From assembly GCF_004959935.1 (NCBI RefSeq), contig NZ_SMYN01000012.1, positions 1 to 64,000 on the forward strand: 64,000 bases of DNA, written 5' to 3'. Each line of letters opens with the position of its first letter. The first letter of the stretch is position 1. Positions 8,096 to 16,272 of the stretch are shown here, one piece after another. The translations under genes were made by a program, and so were the position numbers. The notes under the pieces were generated by a model. The model was not told where the DNA came from, searched no databases, and saw nothing but the letters and a program-made list of their open reading frames with translations. This DNA is from Falsirhodobacter xinxiangensis. GTDB taxonomy: Bacteria > Pseudomonadota > Alphaproteobacteria > Rhodobacterales > Rhodobacteraceae.

Positions 8096-9937
8096 CGCCC
8101 AGCAGGCGCAGCCAAGGGCGCCCCAGAAACTTTTCAGGTCCGACACAGGCTGTTTGCCGCCCCACGCGCGGGCATGGTCATGGCCGTGGACCCCGCAGGA
8201 GGATGCGCAACCGCAGCTTGCAGCGACCTGCGGCGGCGTGGCCCAGGCAGCATAGCCGCCGAACTGCCGCACGGGCGACCAGTCGGGCATGGCGGGCGGG
8301 ATCGGGGCGTCGTGATCGGCGAAATCGCCCTTGGCGAAGACGATCCTGCCGCCCACCATCGTCAGATCCGATGTGGTGTCGGGAATATCGGCCTCGGCGC
8401 AGGCGAAGAAATCACGGTCCGGCACCACCAGATCGGCAAGGTAACCGGACGCGATCCGACCCCTTCGCCCCACGTCGTTCGAAAACCACGCGACCTTTTC
8501 CGTCCACATCCGCAGCGCCGTTTCGCGGTCCAGCGTGTTGCGTTCCGGCGTGATCCGCAGTCCCCCAACCGTCCGGCCCGAGATCAGCCACGACAGCCCC
8601 ACCCACGGATTGTAGCTGGCGACCCGCGTGGCATCCGTCCCGGCCGAGACATTCACCCCCTTGTCCAGCATCCGCGCCACGGGGGGCGTCGCCTCGGCCG
8701 CCCGCGCGCCATAGCGATCGACGAAATATTCGCCCTGATAGGCCATGCGGTGCTGCACCGCGACCCCGCCGCCAAGCGCCGCGATCCGGTCGATGGAGCG
8801 GTCGGAGATCGTCTCGGCATGGTCGAAGAACCAGTTCAGCCCCTCTAGCGGGATGTCGTGGTTCACCTTTTCGAACACATCCAGCGATCGGCTGATCGTT
8901 TCGTCATAGGTGGCGTGCATCCGCCACGGCCAGCGGTTCTCGGCCAGAATGCGGACCACATCCTCCAGCTCGCCCTCCATCTCGGGGACCAGATCGGGGC
9001 GGGGTTCGCGGAAGTCCTCAAAGTCGGCGGCGGAAAAGACCAGCATCTCGCCCGCGCCGTTGTGGCGGAAATAGTCGCTGCCCTGCCGGTATTTGACCGA
9101 CTTGGTCCACGCCAGAAAATCCTCCTTCTCCTCCTTCGGCTTTTGGGTGAACAGGTTGTAGGCAAGGCGCACCGTCAGCTGGTCGTCGTCGTGCAGCTTC
9201 TGGATGATCTCGTAATCCTCGGGATAGTTCTGCATCCCGCCGCCCGCATCGATCACGCCCGTTACGCCCAGCCGGTTCAATTCTCGCATGAAATGGCGGG
9301 TGGAGTTCAGTTGGTAATCGAAGGGCAGCTTCGGCCCCCGCGCCAGCGTGGCATAAAGGATGCCCGCGTTGGGCTTGGCCAGCAGCAACCCCGTCGGGTT
9401 GCCGCGTGCATCGCGCTGAATCTCCCCGCCCTGCGGGTTGGGCGTGTCCTTGGTGTAGCCCACGGCCCGCAGCGCGGCTGCGTTCAGCAGGGCGCGGTCA
9501 TAAAGGTGCAGGATGAACACCGGCGTGTCTGGGGCGACGGCGTTGATCTCCTCCAACGTCGGCAGGCGCTTTTCGGTGAACTGGTGTTCGGTGAAGCCGC
9601 CGACGATGCGGACCCATTGCGGCGCGGGCGTGATGTCCACCTGCCGCTTCAGCATCGCCATTGCGTCGGCAAGCGACCGCACCCCGTCCCACCGCAGCTC
9701 CATATTGTAGTTGAGGCCGCCGCGCACGACATGGGTGTGGTTGTCGATCAGACCGGGCAGGACGGACCGCCCACCCATGTCGATCTGGCGGGTCTGCGGC
9801 CCCGCCAGCTTCAGGATTTCGGCATCACCGCCCGTGGCGGTAAATGCCCCGTCCGAAATCGCCACGGCCGTCGCGGTGGGCGCGGCACGGTCCAACGTGG
9901 TGATGCGGGCGTTGTGAAGGATCAGGTCGGGATGCAT
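8090..9937 (-). CDS. Amidohydrolase, YtcJ-like
   Basis: A 615-residue metal-dependent hydrolase of the amidohydrolase superfamily, YtcJ-like branch. The N-terminal metal-site pattern is DNHTHV near residue 65, followed by a TIM-barrel body with WFFDHAETI and VQHRMAYQG (later His ligands) and SAGTDATRVASYNPW containing the conserved Asp near 440. Family members cleave C-N bonds, and the substrate here is unknown. The C-terminal 35 residues are unusual: CGCASSCGVHGHDH is a Cys/His cluster that could bind metal. There is no obvious signal peptide. The start shares one base with the XapX stop (TGATG), showing coupling in a leftward operon. Confidence 0.85.
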   Translation of the reverse strand: MHPDLILHNARITTLDRAAPTATAVAISDGAFTATGGDAEILKLAGPQTRQIDMGGRSVLPGLIDNHTHVVRGGLNYNMELRWDGVRSLADAMAMLKRQVDITPAPQWVRIVGGFTEHQFTEKRLPTLEEINAVAPDTPVFILHLYDRALLNAAALRAVGYTKDTPNPQGGEIQRDARGNPTGLLLAKPNAGILYATLARGPKLPFDYQLNSTRHFMRELNRLGVTGVIDAGGGMQNYPEDYEIIQKLHDDDQLTVRLAYNLFTQKPKEEKEDFLAWTKSVKYRQGSDYFRHNGAGEMLVFSAADFEDFREPRPDLVPEMEGELEDVVRILAENRWPWRMHATYDETISRSLDVFEKVNHDIPLEGLNWFFDHAETISDRSIDRIAALGGGVAVQHRMAYQGEYFVDRYGARAAEATPPVARMLDKGVNVSAGTDATRVASYNPWVGLSWLISGRTVGGLRITPERNTLDRETALRMWTEKVAWFSNDVGRRGRIASGYLADLVVPDRDFFACAEADIPDTTSDLTMVGGRIVFAKGDFADHDAPIPPAMPDWSPVRQFGGYAAWATPPQVAASCGCASSCGVHGHDHARAWGGKQPVSDLKSFWGALGCACWAV

Positions 9938-10173
9938 CAGGATGTCCTCTTGTCGTGCGCGCTCGGCAGTTCGCCGAAGACGTGGTTCAGACTGTGTTTG
10001 GGCGAGGCTTCGGCCGTCAACCAGCGATAGACAGGCACCGCCTGTTCACCCAGCAGGATGCCAAGCAACCCGATAAGCGCCACAACCGGCGGCGCGGGCG
10101 AGCGGACATGCAAAAGGCTGTAGATGATGCCGACGAGCAGCCCGCACGCCAAGGAAACGAGATATATTTTCAT
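9937..10173 (-). CDS. XapX domain-containing membrane protein
   Basis: A 78-residue protein with two hydrophobic helices (YLVSLACGLLVGIIYSLL and VVALIGLLGILLGEQAV) typical of the XapX domain, a small membrane protein of unknown function often found beside amidohydrolases. The start at 10173 is preceded by CTGGAG and beats an upstream ATG that adds 24 non-family residues. It ends on the first base of the amidohydrolase start codon, so the two are probably translated together. The last 25 residues are polar and not conserved in any way I recognise. Confidence 0.85.
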   Translation of the reverse strand: MKIYLVSLACGLLVGIIYSLLHVRSPAPPVVALIGLLGILLGEQAVPVYRWLTAEASPKHSLNHVFGELPSAHDKRTS

Positions 10174-10479
10174 GTCATTCTCCAGTTGATGGCGAGACGT
10201 CGGTATTGGGCGTAGCAATGACCTTGGGGACCATGCGGTTTTCACCTATCCCACGGCAAGGCGCCGGAAATCTTGAATGATCGTGCCGCATTCGTTCAAT
10301 CCGGTGCGGCCATTTGGACGCATCAGACCTGCCCTTACGCCGGAACCTGCATGCGCCCGGACGTGCTCAGCCCTAGATGATGACGGTAGAGACGGAGAAC
10401 AGCAGCAGAAGGCTCGGCAGCGGAGAGCTGCCCGCAGATGCAGGGGTCGGGGACATGTCATGTGATCCTGAAAGGAAAT
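10174..10479. other. Intergenic region upstream of the XapX gene
   Basis: About 300 bases separate the XapX gene from the alpha/beta-hydrolase terminator. Minus-strand short frames are Arg/Cys/Ser rich and look non-coding. I see no repeat and no clear promoter. It presumably carries the promoter for XapX-amidohydrolase, because a hairpin ends the preceding transcript. Confidence 0.35.
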
Positions 10480-10501
10480 GGATGCCGCCACGGCGGCATC
10501 C
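10480..10501 (-). terminator. Hairpin after the alpha/beta-hydrolase gene
   Basis: A perfect 10-base-pair stem (GGATGCCGCC / GGCGGCATCC) with a 2-base centre lies 10 bases after the hydrolase stop. On the minus strand it is followed by a T-rich ATTTCCTTTC tract. It is probably a transcription terminator. Confidence 0.6.
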
Positions 10502-10510
10502 GAGGGCTGG

Positions 10511-11449
10511 TCAGCCCTTGATGAAGGCCAGCAAGTCGGCGTTCAGCACATCGGCGTTCACTGTCAACATCCCGTGCGAATAGCTCGGATAGGTCTTGAG
10601 CGTGCCGTTCGGCAACAGGGTGATCGCCCGTTCGGCGGCAGCCTTGATCGGCACGATCTGGTCATCCTCGCCATGCAGGACCAATGTCGGCACGGTGATT
10701 GCCTCCAGGTCCTCGGTCAGGTCGGTTTCCGAAAAGGCTGCAATCCCGTCGTAATGCGCCTTTGCCGACCCCGTCATGCCCTGACGCCACCAGTTCTGGA
10801 TCACGCCTTCCTGCACCACAGCACCCTCGCGGTTGAAACCATAGAAGGGGCCTGCGGGCACATCGCGGAAGAACTGCGCGCGGTTGGCGGCAAGGGCGGC
10901 GCGGAAGCTGTCGAACACCTCCATCGGGGTGCCATCGGGGTTGGCATCGGTTTTCAACATCAACGGCGTGACGGCGGACACCAGCACGGCCTTCGCCACG
11001 CGCCCCGCAGGCTGGCCGTGTTTGGCGACATAGCGGGCAACCTCGCCCCCGCCGGTGGAATGGCCGATGTGGACAACGTTCTTCAGGTCCAGCGCCTCCA
11101 CCACCGCGAAGGCGTCTGCGGCGTAGTGGTCCATGTCATGCCCGCCCGACACCTGCGACGAACGGCCGTGGCCGCGACGGTCATGCGCGATCACGCGGAA
11201 GCCCTGCGCGACGAAAAACAGCATCTGCGCGTCCCAGTCGTCGCTGCTCAGGGGCCAGCCGTGGTGGAACATGATCGGCTGGGCATCTTTCGGACCCCAG
11301 TCCTTGAAGAAGATCTCGGTGCCGTCGGTAGTGGTAACGAAGTTCATGGTGGCATCCTCTGGTTTGCCGGCAAGGGCCGGAAGAAGCGGAAGCGTGATAG
11401 TGGCCGCGGCTGCCAGAAGAAGCGCGCGGCGGTTCAACGACAGGATCAT
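10511..11449 (-). CDS. Alpha/beta hydrolase with Tat-like leader (chloroperoxidase-type)
   Basis: A 312-residue hydrolase of the non-heme chloroperoxidase/esterase type. The N-terminus has a twin-arginine-like leader (LNRRALLLAAAATITLP, residues about 5-21), suggesting export to the periplasm, followed by the catalytic domain. Landmarks are HHGWPLSSDDW (oxyanion region), the nucleophile elbow GHSTGGG (Ser near 131), an acidic residue in LHGEDDQIVP and the final His in YSHGM. An internal ATG at NFVTTTDGTE could give a leaderless cytoplasmic form. It overlaps the isochorismatase-type gene by 4 bases (ATGA), so both form one transcript, ended by the hairpin at 10480-10501. Confidence 0.85.
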   Translation of the reverse strand: MILSLNRRALLLAAAATITLPLLPALAGKPEDATMNFVTTTDGTEIFFKDWGPKDAQPIMFHHGWPLSSDDWDAQMLFFVAQGFRVIAHDRRGHGRSSQVSGGHDMDHYAADAFAVVEALDLKNVVHIGHSTGGGEVARYVAKHGQPAGRVAKAVLVSAVTPLMLKTDANPDGTPMEVFDSFRAALAANRAQFFRDVPAGPFYGFNREGAVVQEGVIQNWWRQGMTGSAKAHYDGIAAFSETDLTEDLEAITVPTLVLHGEDDQIVPIKAAAERAITLLPNGTLKTYPSYSHGMLTVNADVLNADLLAFIKG

Positions 11450-12129
11450 GCCGCCGGAACGGGGGCGAGCGTTTCACCCGTGTGGTTGCCGCGGGCGGGG
11501 GCGCCGTGAACCATTGTATAAGCATAGTCCACGCCCATGCCATAGGCACCGGAATGTTCGCGCACCACGTTCATCACCGCGTCATAGGTGCCGCGCTTCG
11601 CCCAATCGCGCTGCCATTCCAGCATCACCTGCTGCCACGTCACCGGAATGACGCCAACCTGGATCATGCGCAGCATCGCCATGTCGTGCGCTTCCTTGCT
11701 GGTGCCGCCCGACGCATCGGAGACCATGTAGATCTCGTAATCCGTGTCGGCCAAGCACGATAGCGCGAAGGAGTTGTTGCAGACCTCGGTCCACAGGCCA
11801 GATACGACGATCTTTTTCCGACCGTTCGCGGCCAGCGTGTCGCGCACTTTCTGATCGTCCCACGAATTCATCGAGGTCCGCTCCAGCAGCGGCGCATCCG
11901 GCACCACGTCCAGCAGTTCGGGATAGGTCTTGCCCGAGAAGCTGTCGGTTTCCACCGTCGTGATCGTGGTCGGGATGCCGAAAATCTGCGCCGCCTTGGC
12001 CAGCGCCACGGTGTTGTTCTTCAGCACCTGACGGTCGATCGACTGGACACCGAAGGCCATCTGCGGCTGGTGATCGATGAAGATGATCTGGCTGTTCGTC
12101 GGGGTCAGGAGTTCAAGTTTGCCGGTCAT
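11446..12129 (-). CDS. Isochorismatase-family hydrolase, YcaC-like
   Basis: A 227-residue cysteine hydrolase of the isochorismatase superfamily, close to YcaC. The catalytic triad is visible as Asp in IFIDHQPQ near residue 19, Lys in GRKKIVV near 105 and the nucleophile Cys in GLWTEVCNN near 117. YcaC proteins are octameric hydrolases of unresolved substrate. It is the first gene of a leftward cluster with an alpha/beta hydrolase, XapX, amidohydrolase and DoxX remnant. A palindromic AT-rich site lies 65 bases upstream, but no regulator gene is adjacent. Confidence 0.85.
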   Translation of the reverse strand: MTGKLELLTPTNSQIIFIDHQPQMAFGVQSIDRQVLKNNTVALAKAAQIFGIPTTITTVETDSFSGKTYPELLDVVPDAPLLERTSMNSWDDQKVRDTLAANGRKKIVVSGLWTEVCNNSFALSCLADTDYEIYMVSDASGGTSKEAHDMAMLRMIQVGVIPVTWQQVMLEWQRDWAKRGTYDAVMNVVREHSGAYGMGVDYAYTMVHGAPARGNHTGETLAPVPAA

Positions 12130-12194
12130 GTCGGTGGTCCTTGTTGGAGGGTTGAAGTGCTTGTGAGGAGAAGGTGCCCCAGAAAAATCGGGTT

Positions 12195-12233
12195 GATAAT
12201 CGCAATAGTTTTTAGCTTTGAATTACGATTATC
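12195..12233. promoter_or_regulatory. AT-rich dyad upstream of the isochorismatase-type gene
   Basis: GATAATCGCAAT and ATTACGATTATC form a 12-base inverted repeat with one mismatch and a 15-base spacer. It is a local AT-rich island in GC-rich surroundings, upstream of the leftward operon, so an operator for that operon is likely. The cognate regulator is not in the neighbourhood. Confidence 0.4.
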
Positions 12234-12240
12234 GGAATAA

Positions 12241-12378
12241 TCAGCGGGATATCTCGCGCAGGAACCAGCGGCTTTCCCCGGCCTGGTCGATCCAAAATTC
12301 AAGAAGGCTGGCCGTAGCCACGTCGCGCTTCGCATCGCACGGATTGTGCAGGGCGCGCATATGTCGTGTCACATCGGC
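12241..12378 (-). pseudogene. 3' remnant of a Dps-like ferritin gene
   Basis: The minus strand reads ADVTRHMRALHNPCDAKRD, then VATASLLEFWIDQAGESRWF and LREISR, ending at a stop at 12241. This matches the last helix of Dps-family DNA-protecting ferritins (the VATASLIE-WIDE-ERR-WFL type ending), although I could not test it by search. Everything upstream is missing. The IS5-type element begins within a few bases of the break, at about 12376, so insertion of the element or a later deletion probably removed the rest. Confidence 0.5.
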
Positions 12379-13264
12379 TCTGTCGCCCAAAAATCAGCTG
12401 AAGGCCGGGGCTGTCCTTTCCCCGGCTAAACTTATCGCATGGCTTGCGTGACGGGGATGCCGAGCGCGGTGAAGCCGTTCAGGACTGCAACGCGGATCTG
12501 GAACTCTGGGACCTGACGGCCGAAGTCCCGGGCGGACAGGCGCTGGCCCAGCAGCTTGACGCAATGCATTTTGGTTTCGGCCCGGCTTCGGCGGTGATAG
12601 CCGCTCGATCGTCGCCCGATGGGGCGGCCAACCCGCTTCGAGGTGCGCAGGATCTCGTTGCGGGCGATGGCCCGGCGGTGTCGGCCTTCCACGGCTTGGC
12701 GTTCTTGCGGGGCGGGATGATCGCGGCGGCGCCTCGGGCGGCGAAAGCGCCATGGGAGGTGACGGTAGCGATCTCCTGTTCAGGCGGGATCTGGTTGAGC
12801 AAGTCGGGTAGCATGGGCGCATCACCCACGTTGCTGGTGGTGCACTCGGCCGCGCGGATTTCCAGCGGTTTCGCGTCGATACCGATGTGGAGCTTGCGCC
12901 GCGAGCCATGTCCGCCAATGGTCCGAGGACAATGGCGAGCGCGTCGTTTCAAACTGCCATGCTTGCGGGCCTTCACCTTCAACCTTGATCCCGGTGCTGT
13001 CGACCAGCAGGTGCAGGGGGGGCGTTCGAACCACGATAAGGAATGTTCACCTGCAGGGTATTCTGCCGTCGTGACAGCGTGCTGAACTGAGGATCGCCCG
13101 ATAAAGGGCGCCTGCCAGTTCAGACCAATCAGCCGCAACATGCTCTCGACGAACCCTGTCGTCGGTCTGAGCGCCATGCCGAACAGCACCTTCATCGTCA
13201 GGCAGGAGTGGATCGCAGCATCACGACCAAGTTTACCTGTCGCACCAGCATCCCACCAGAACAT
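12376..13264 (-). mobile_element. Degenerate IS5-family insertion sequence
   Basis: The left end begins with GGCTCTGTCGCCCAAAAATC, resembling IS5-type terminal repeats. A 7-base-pair hairpin (GCCGGGG / CCCCGGC, 12404-12426) follows just inside, downstream of the transposase stop. No matching inverted terminus is seen near 13265-13346, so the right end appears deleted, together with the transposase N-terminus. The element separates a Dps remnant from rsgA. Confidence 0.65.
12432..13264 (-). pseudogene. IS5-family transposase, multiply frameshifted
   Basis: Homology to IS5-type DDE transposases runs through all three minus frames. LTMKVLFGMALRPTTGFVES is in the first frame; FSTLSRRQNTLQVNIPYRGS in the second; PLHLLVDSTGIKVEGEG (first catalytic Asp region) in the third; RRKLHIGID and IGDAPMLPDLLNQIP-like parts are back in the first; and the end MHCVKLLGQRLSARDFGRQV lies in yet another frame. 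At least four frame changes and a missing N-terminus make it inactive. Confidence 0.8.
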
Positions 13265-13346
13265 GTCAGATCGATCTAACCACAGGTGATGCCAGCGTCG
13301 GCGCTTCGGACTTGCAAAGGCGCGCGATCGGACGCATGCAGGGATC

Positions 13347-14375
13347 GTGACAACCGCATCTCATCACGTCTCGCTTGCATCGCTCGGATGGCAGGACTTC
13401 TTCGCGGACCAGTTGGACGCGGCGGATGCCGCACTGGTTCCGCTGCGCATCGCGACCGTGCATCGCGCACGGATGACGGCTGTTTCGCCGACAGGGCCGG
13501 TCCGGTTGATGCTGGCACCGGGAACGAACACCTCTGAATATGCCGTGGGCGACTGGGTTCTGGCCGAAGCTGGCAGCGGCCTTCTGATCCGCCGGCTCGA
13601 CCGCAAGACGCTGCTGAAACGGCGCACCGAAGGCGGGCGCGTGCCGCAGTTGATCGCGGCGAATGTGGACACGCTGTTCATCGTCACCTCCTGCAACGAG
13701 GATCTGAACCCCGCCCGCATCGAACGCTATCTGACGCTTGCGAACGAAGCCGGGATGAACCCGGTCATCGTGCTGACCAAGGCCGACCGCGTCCCCGACG
13801 TCGCCCCCTATCGCGATCAGGTCGCGGGCCTGCAGCGGGGGGTGGACGTGGTCGCACTGGACGCCACCTCGGCACAGGCGGCGCAGGTTCTGGCGCCATG
13901 GTGCGGGCTGGGCCAGACGGTGGCGCTCGTCGGCTCGTCCGGTGTCGGAAAATCCTCGTTGCTGAACGTGCTTGCAGACAAGGGCGAGGATGATGCGCAG
14001 CTGACCGGAAGCGTCCGCGACAGTGACGCCAAGGGGCGGCATACCACCACCTCCCGTTCGCTGCATGCAATCGCCAGCGGTGCGCAGGTCATCGACACGC
14101 CGGGGATGCGCAGCCTCAATATCAGCGACGCCGCCGCCGGGCTGGAGCAGTTGTTCACCGAGATCACCGAACTCGCGCCCCATTGCCGTTTCCGGGACTG
14201 CACCCACACGCACGAGCCGGGATGCGCCGTGCAGGCCGCGCTCGCCCGAGGAGAGATTGACGCAAGCCGCGTGGACCGCTGGCGCAAGCTGGCCGACGAG
14301 AACCGCGCGAACACTCCGGTGCAGACCGGCCCCCGCGGCAACCGCACGACGCTGCCCACAGGGCGCCGCCGCTGA
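13347..14375 (+). CDS. rsgA: Ribosome small-subunit GTPase RsgA
   Basis: A 342-residue circularly permuted GTPase that helps mature the 30S subunit. The motif order is the RsgA one. An OB-fold N-terminus is followed by G4 LTKAD near residue 142, then the P-loop GSSGVGKSSLLN near 194-205, a GRHTTT switch near 231 and IDTPGMR (G3) near 250. The C-terminal zinc knuckle uses Cys and His in HCRFRDCTHTHEPGC near 278-292. The start is a GTG at 13347, with weak upstream purines (CAGGGATC). It is probably monocistronic and stands just after the dead IS element, which may have replaced its native upstream region. Confidence 0.93.
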   Translation: MTTASHHVSLASLGWQDFFADQLDAADAALVPLRIATVHRARMTAVSPTGPVRLMLAPGTNTSEYAVGDWVLAEAGSGLLIRRLDRKTLLKRRTEGGRVPQLIAANVDTLFIVTSCNEDLNPARIERYLTLANEAGMNPVIVLTKADRVPDVAPYRDQVAGLQRGVDVVALDATSAQAAQVLAPWCGLGQTVALVGSSGVGKSSLLNVLADKGEDDAQLTGSVRDSDAKGRHTTTSRSLHAIASGAQVIDTPGMRSLNISDAAAGLEQLFTEITELAPHCRFRDCTHTHEPGCAVQAALARGEIDASRVDRWRKLADENRANTPVQTGPRGNRTTLPTGRRR

Positions 14376-14433
14376 CGCCCGCGGAATTGCAAACGGCCGG
14401 ATCTGATATGACCCGCCGCAAAAGGAACCTGTC

Positions 14434-15183
14434 ATGACCATCACCCGCGAAGACGAACTCGACGGCATGAAGGTCATCGGCCGCATCGTCGCCCAAACCT
14501 TGCAGACCATGGGCCGCGCGTTGGAGCCCGGCATGACCACGCGCGAACTGGACGAGATCGGCCGCGCGTTTCTGGAGCGGGAGGGCGCGATCTCGGCCCC
14601 GCAATCGACCTATGACTTTCCCGGTGCGACCTGCATCAGCGTCAGCGAGGAGATCGCCCACGGCATCCCCGGCGACCGCAAGATCGCGCAGGGCGATCTG
14701 GTGAACATCGACGTCTCCGCGTCGAAGAACGGGTTTTTCGCCGACACCGGCGCGACGTTCCGGGTCGGCCCTGTCGCACCTGCGCTTGATCGGCTTTGCC
14801 GCGACGGCAGGCGTGCCATGCAGATCGGCATAGCAGAGGTCGGCGCGGGCAAGCCCGTCGCGGGCATCGGCCGCGCCATCGGAGATTTCGCGTCGAAGCG
14901 CGGCTATACCCTGATCCGCAACCTTGCCAGCCATGGCGTCGGGCGGTCGCTGCACGAATACCCGCAGGAAATCGCCACATGGCCCACGCGCGGCGACAAG
15001 CGGCGGCTGGCGGATGGGATGGTCGTGACGGTGGAGCCTTTCCTGTCCATCGGCGGGATCATGGCGACTCAGGGGAAGGACGGCTGGACGCTCTACAGCC
15101 ATCCGCCCGCGCCGGCGGTGCAATACGAACACACGGTCGTCGCAACCCGGCGCGGCCCGATGATCCTGACGCTGGCGGACTGA
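14434..15183 (+). CDS. map: Methionine aminopeptidase, type I
   Basis: A 249-residue cytosolic metalloprotease that removes the initiator methionine. The five metal ligands of the pita-bread fold are visible: Asp in NIDVSASKNG, Asp in FADTGATF, His in ASHGVGRSLHE, Glu in VEPFLSIGG and Glu in YEHTVVAT. AAAAGGAAC lies just upstream of the ATG. It follows rsgA by 58 bases and may be co-transcribed with it. A 14-base-pair hairpin follows the stop. Whether this is the only map gene in the genome cannot be judged from here. Confidence 0.92.
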   Translation: MTITREDELDGMKVIGRIVAQTLQTMGRALEPGMTTRELDEIGRAFLEREGAISAPQSTYDFPGATCISVSEEIAHGIPGDRKIAQGDLVNIDVSASKNGFFADTGATFRVGPVAPALDRLCRDGRRAMQIGIAEVGAGKPVAGIGRAIGDFASKRGYTLIRNLASHGVGRSLHEYPQEIATWPTRGDKRRLADGMVVTVEPFLSIGGIMATQGKDGWTLYSHPPAPAVQYEHTVVATRRGPMILTLAD

Positions 15184-15198
15184 TTGACGCCGTTGCAA

Positions 15199-15237
15199 GC
15201 CCGCCCTGAACGGCGGACTTCGTCGTTCAAGGCGGGC
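15199..15237 (+). terminator. Hairpin downstream of map
   Basis: GCCCGCCCTGAACG (15199-15212) pairs with CGTTCAAGGCGGGC (15224-15237) with one mismatch, around an 11-base loop, 15 bases after the map stop. There is no strong U-tract, so termination would be weak or Rho-assisted. Confidence 0.5.
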
Positions 15238-15410
15238 AGTGGCAGGCGCAAGGCCGAGATGAGACACCGGGTGAGGAGCGACCCCCTGCGCGCGGACCCG
15301 GGACGCTCTGCCTGCAAGGGGCGAGAGGCTGCGCCCGACGCCCCGGCAGGACGCGATCCATTCATGCCTGATCCCTTGACGCCCCCCCGCTCGTCGGGGA
15401 AGGATGTGGC

Positions 15411-15779
15411 ATGGATCGCTTTACCGGCGGATGTCTTTGCGGATCGTTGCGCGTCGTCGCGGTGGGGCAGCCCAACCGGGTCGGGATCTGCCACTGCCTC
15501 GACTGCCGCAAGCATCACGGCGCGCTGTTCTACGCCTCCGCCGTCTTTCCTGCGACCGCGGTCACGATCGAGGGTGCCTTCCACGCCTTTCGCGGGCGCG
15601 CCTTCTGCCCCACCTGCGGCTCGTCTGTCTTCGCCCGCAGCAATGACGAGGTGGAGGTCATGCTCGGATCGCTCGACACGCCCAACGTGCTGACCCCCAC
15701 CTACGAGCTTTGGACGGTGCGGCGCGAATCCTGGTTGCCGCCGTTTCCGGTCGAGCATCGTTACAGTCACGACCGCTGA
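15411..15779 (+). CDS. GFA-family zinc protein
   Basis: A 122-residue protein of the glutathione-dependent formaldehyde-activating (GFA/CENP-V) family. Zinc-binding cysteines are visible as GGCLCGS near residue 7, CHCLDCRKHHGA near 28-37 and FCPTCGS near 66. The family is a zinc-binding beta fold, and most members have no proven reaction. GGGGAAGG lies upstream of the ATG. It converges with the ridA gene, with 3 bases between the two stops. Confidence 0.88.
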   Translation: MDRFTGGCLCGSLRVVAVGQPNRVGICHCLDCRKHHGALFYASAVFPATAVTIEGAFHAFRGRAFCPTCGSSVFARSNDEVEVMLGSLDTPNVLTPTYELWTVRRESWLPPFPVEHRYSHDR

Positions 15780-15782
15780 GCG

Positions 15783-16169
15783 TCAGGCGATCCGCGCAAC
15801 GACCTTGATCTCGAAATCGAAGCCGGCCAGCCAGTTCACCCCGATCGCCGTCCACGCGGGATAGGGCTTGTCAGGGAAGACGCGGTTCTTGACCTCCAGC
15901 ACGGCGTCGAACTGCCGCTCTGGGTCGGTGTGAAAGGTCGTCACGTCCACGATATCGTCCAGGGTGCCGCCCGCCGCTGCCAGCACCGCGCGAAGGTTCT
16001 CGAACGCCTGTTCGACCTGTCCCTTGAAGTCCGGCACGGGCGAGCCGTCCTCGCGGCTTCCCACCTGCCCCGAGACGAACAGAAGATCGCCCGACCGGAC
16101 GGCGGCGGAATAGCCGTGCTTTTCATAAAGGGCGTGCCGCCCGGCGGGAAAGATTGCGTCGCGTGCCAT
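15783..16169 (-). CDS. RidA-family reactive-intermediate deaminase
   Basis: A 128-residue YjgF/YER057c/UK114 protein. RidA enzymes hydrolyse reactive enamine/imine intermediates released by PLP enzymes. The trimer-fold landmarks are LLFVSGQVGSREDGS, FENLRAVLAAAGGTLDDIV and the end YPAWTAIGVNWLAGFDFEIKV. The classical catalytic Arg of the RVAV motif is not seen (AWTAIGV instead), so this belongs to a divergent subgroup. The start at 16169 follows GGAGACAACTC. It is divergent from the tetR gene, and two palindromes between them suggest joint repression. Confidence 0.85.
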   Translation of the reverse strand: MARDAIFPAGRHALYEKHGYSAAVRSGDLLFVSGQVGSREDGSPVPDFKGQVEQAFENLRAVLAAAGGTLDDIVDVTTFHTDPERQFDAVLEVKNRVFPDKPYPAWTAIGVNWLAGFDFEIKVVARIA

Positions 16170-16214
16170 GAGTTGTCTCCGTCTTCCGTGCTTCACTTGC
16201 GGACGCATATCTCG

Positions 16215-16257
16215 TATACGTCACGTATATCAGATATGACATACGCTTCGTATGTCA
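16215..16257. promoter_or_regulatory. Twin palindromic operators between ridA and tetR
   Basis: Two copies of the motif ATACG-N3-CGTAT occur with centres 25 bases apart. The first is TATACG-TCA-CGTATA at 16215-16229. The second is TGACATACG-CTT-CGTATGTCA at 16237-16257, a perfect 9-base arm. The spacing and symmetry fit two TetR dimers on nearly the same DNA face, covering both divergent promoters. This is the likely autoregulatory operator. Confidence 0.65.
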
Positions 16258-16272
16258 ACATGGAGATCGCTC

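Noticed and set aside
8858-10030. Plus-strand 390-codon frame opposite the amidohydrolase
   Set aside because: It shows no domain-like sequence, is fully antisense to a well-supported gene, and has repetitive His/Gln/Val composition.
10246-10491. Minus-strand 81-codon frame between the hydrolase and XapX genes
   Set aside because: Its composition is Arg/Cys/Ser noise and it overlaps the terminator hairpin, with no ribosome site.
15184-15693. Plus-strand frame running from the map stop into the GFA gene
   Set aside because: It overlaps the GFA gene in another frame and crosses the map terminator hairpin. There is no family signal.
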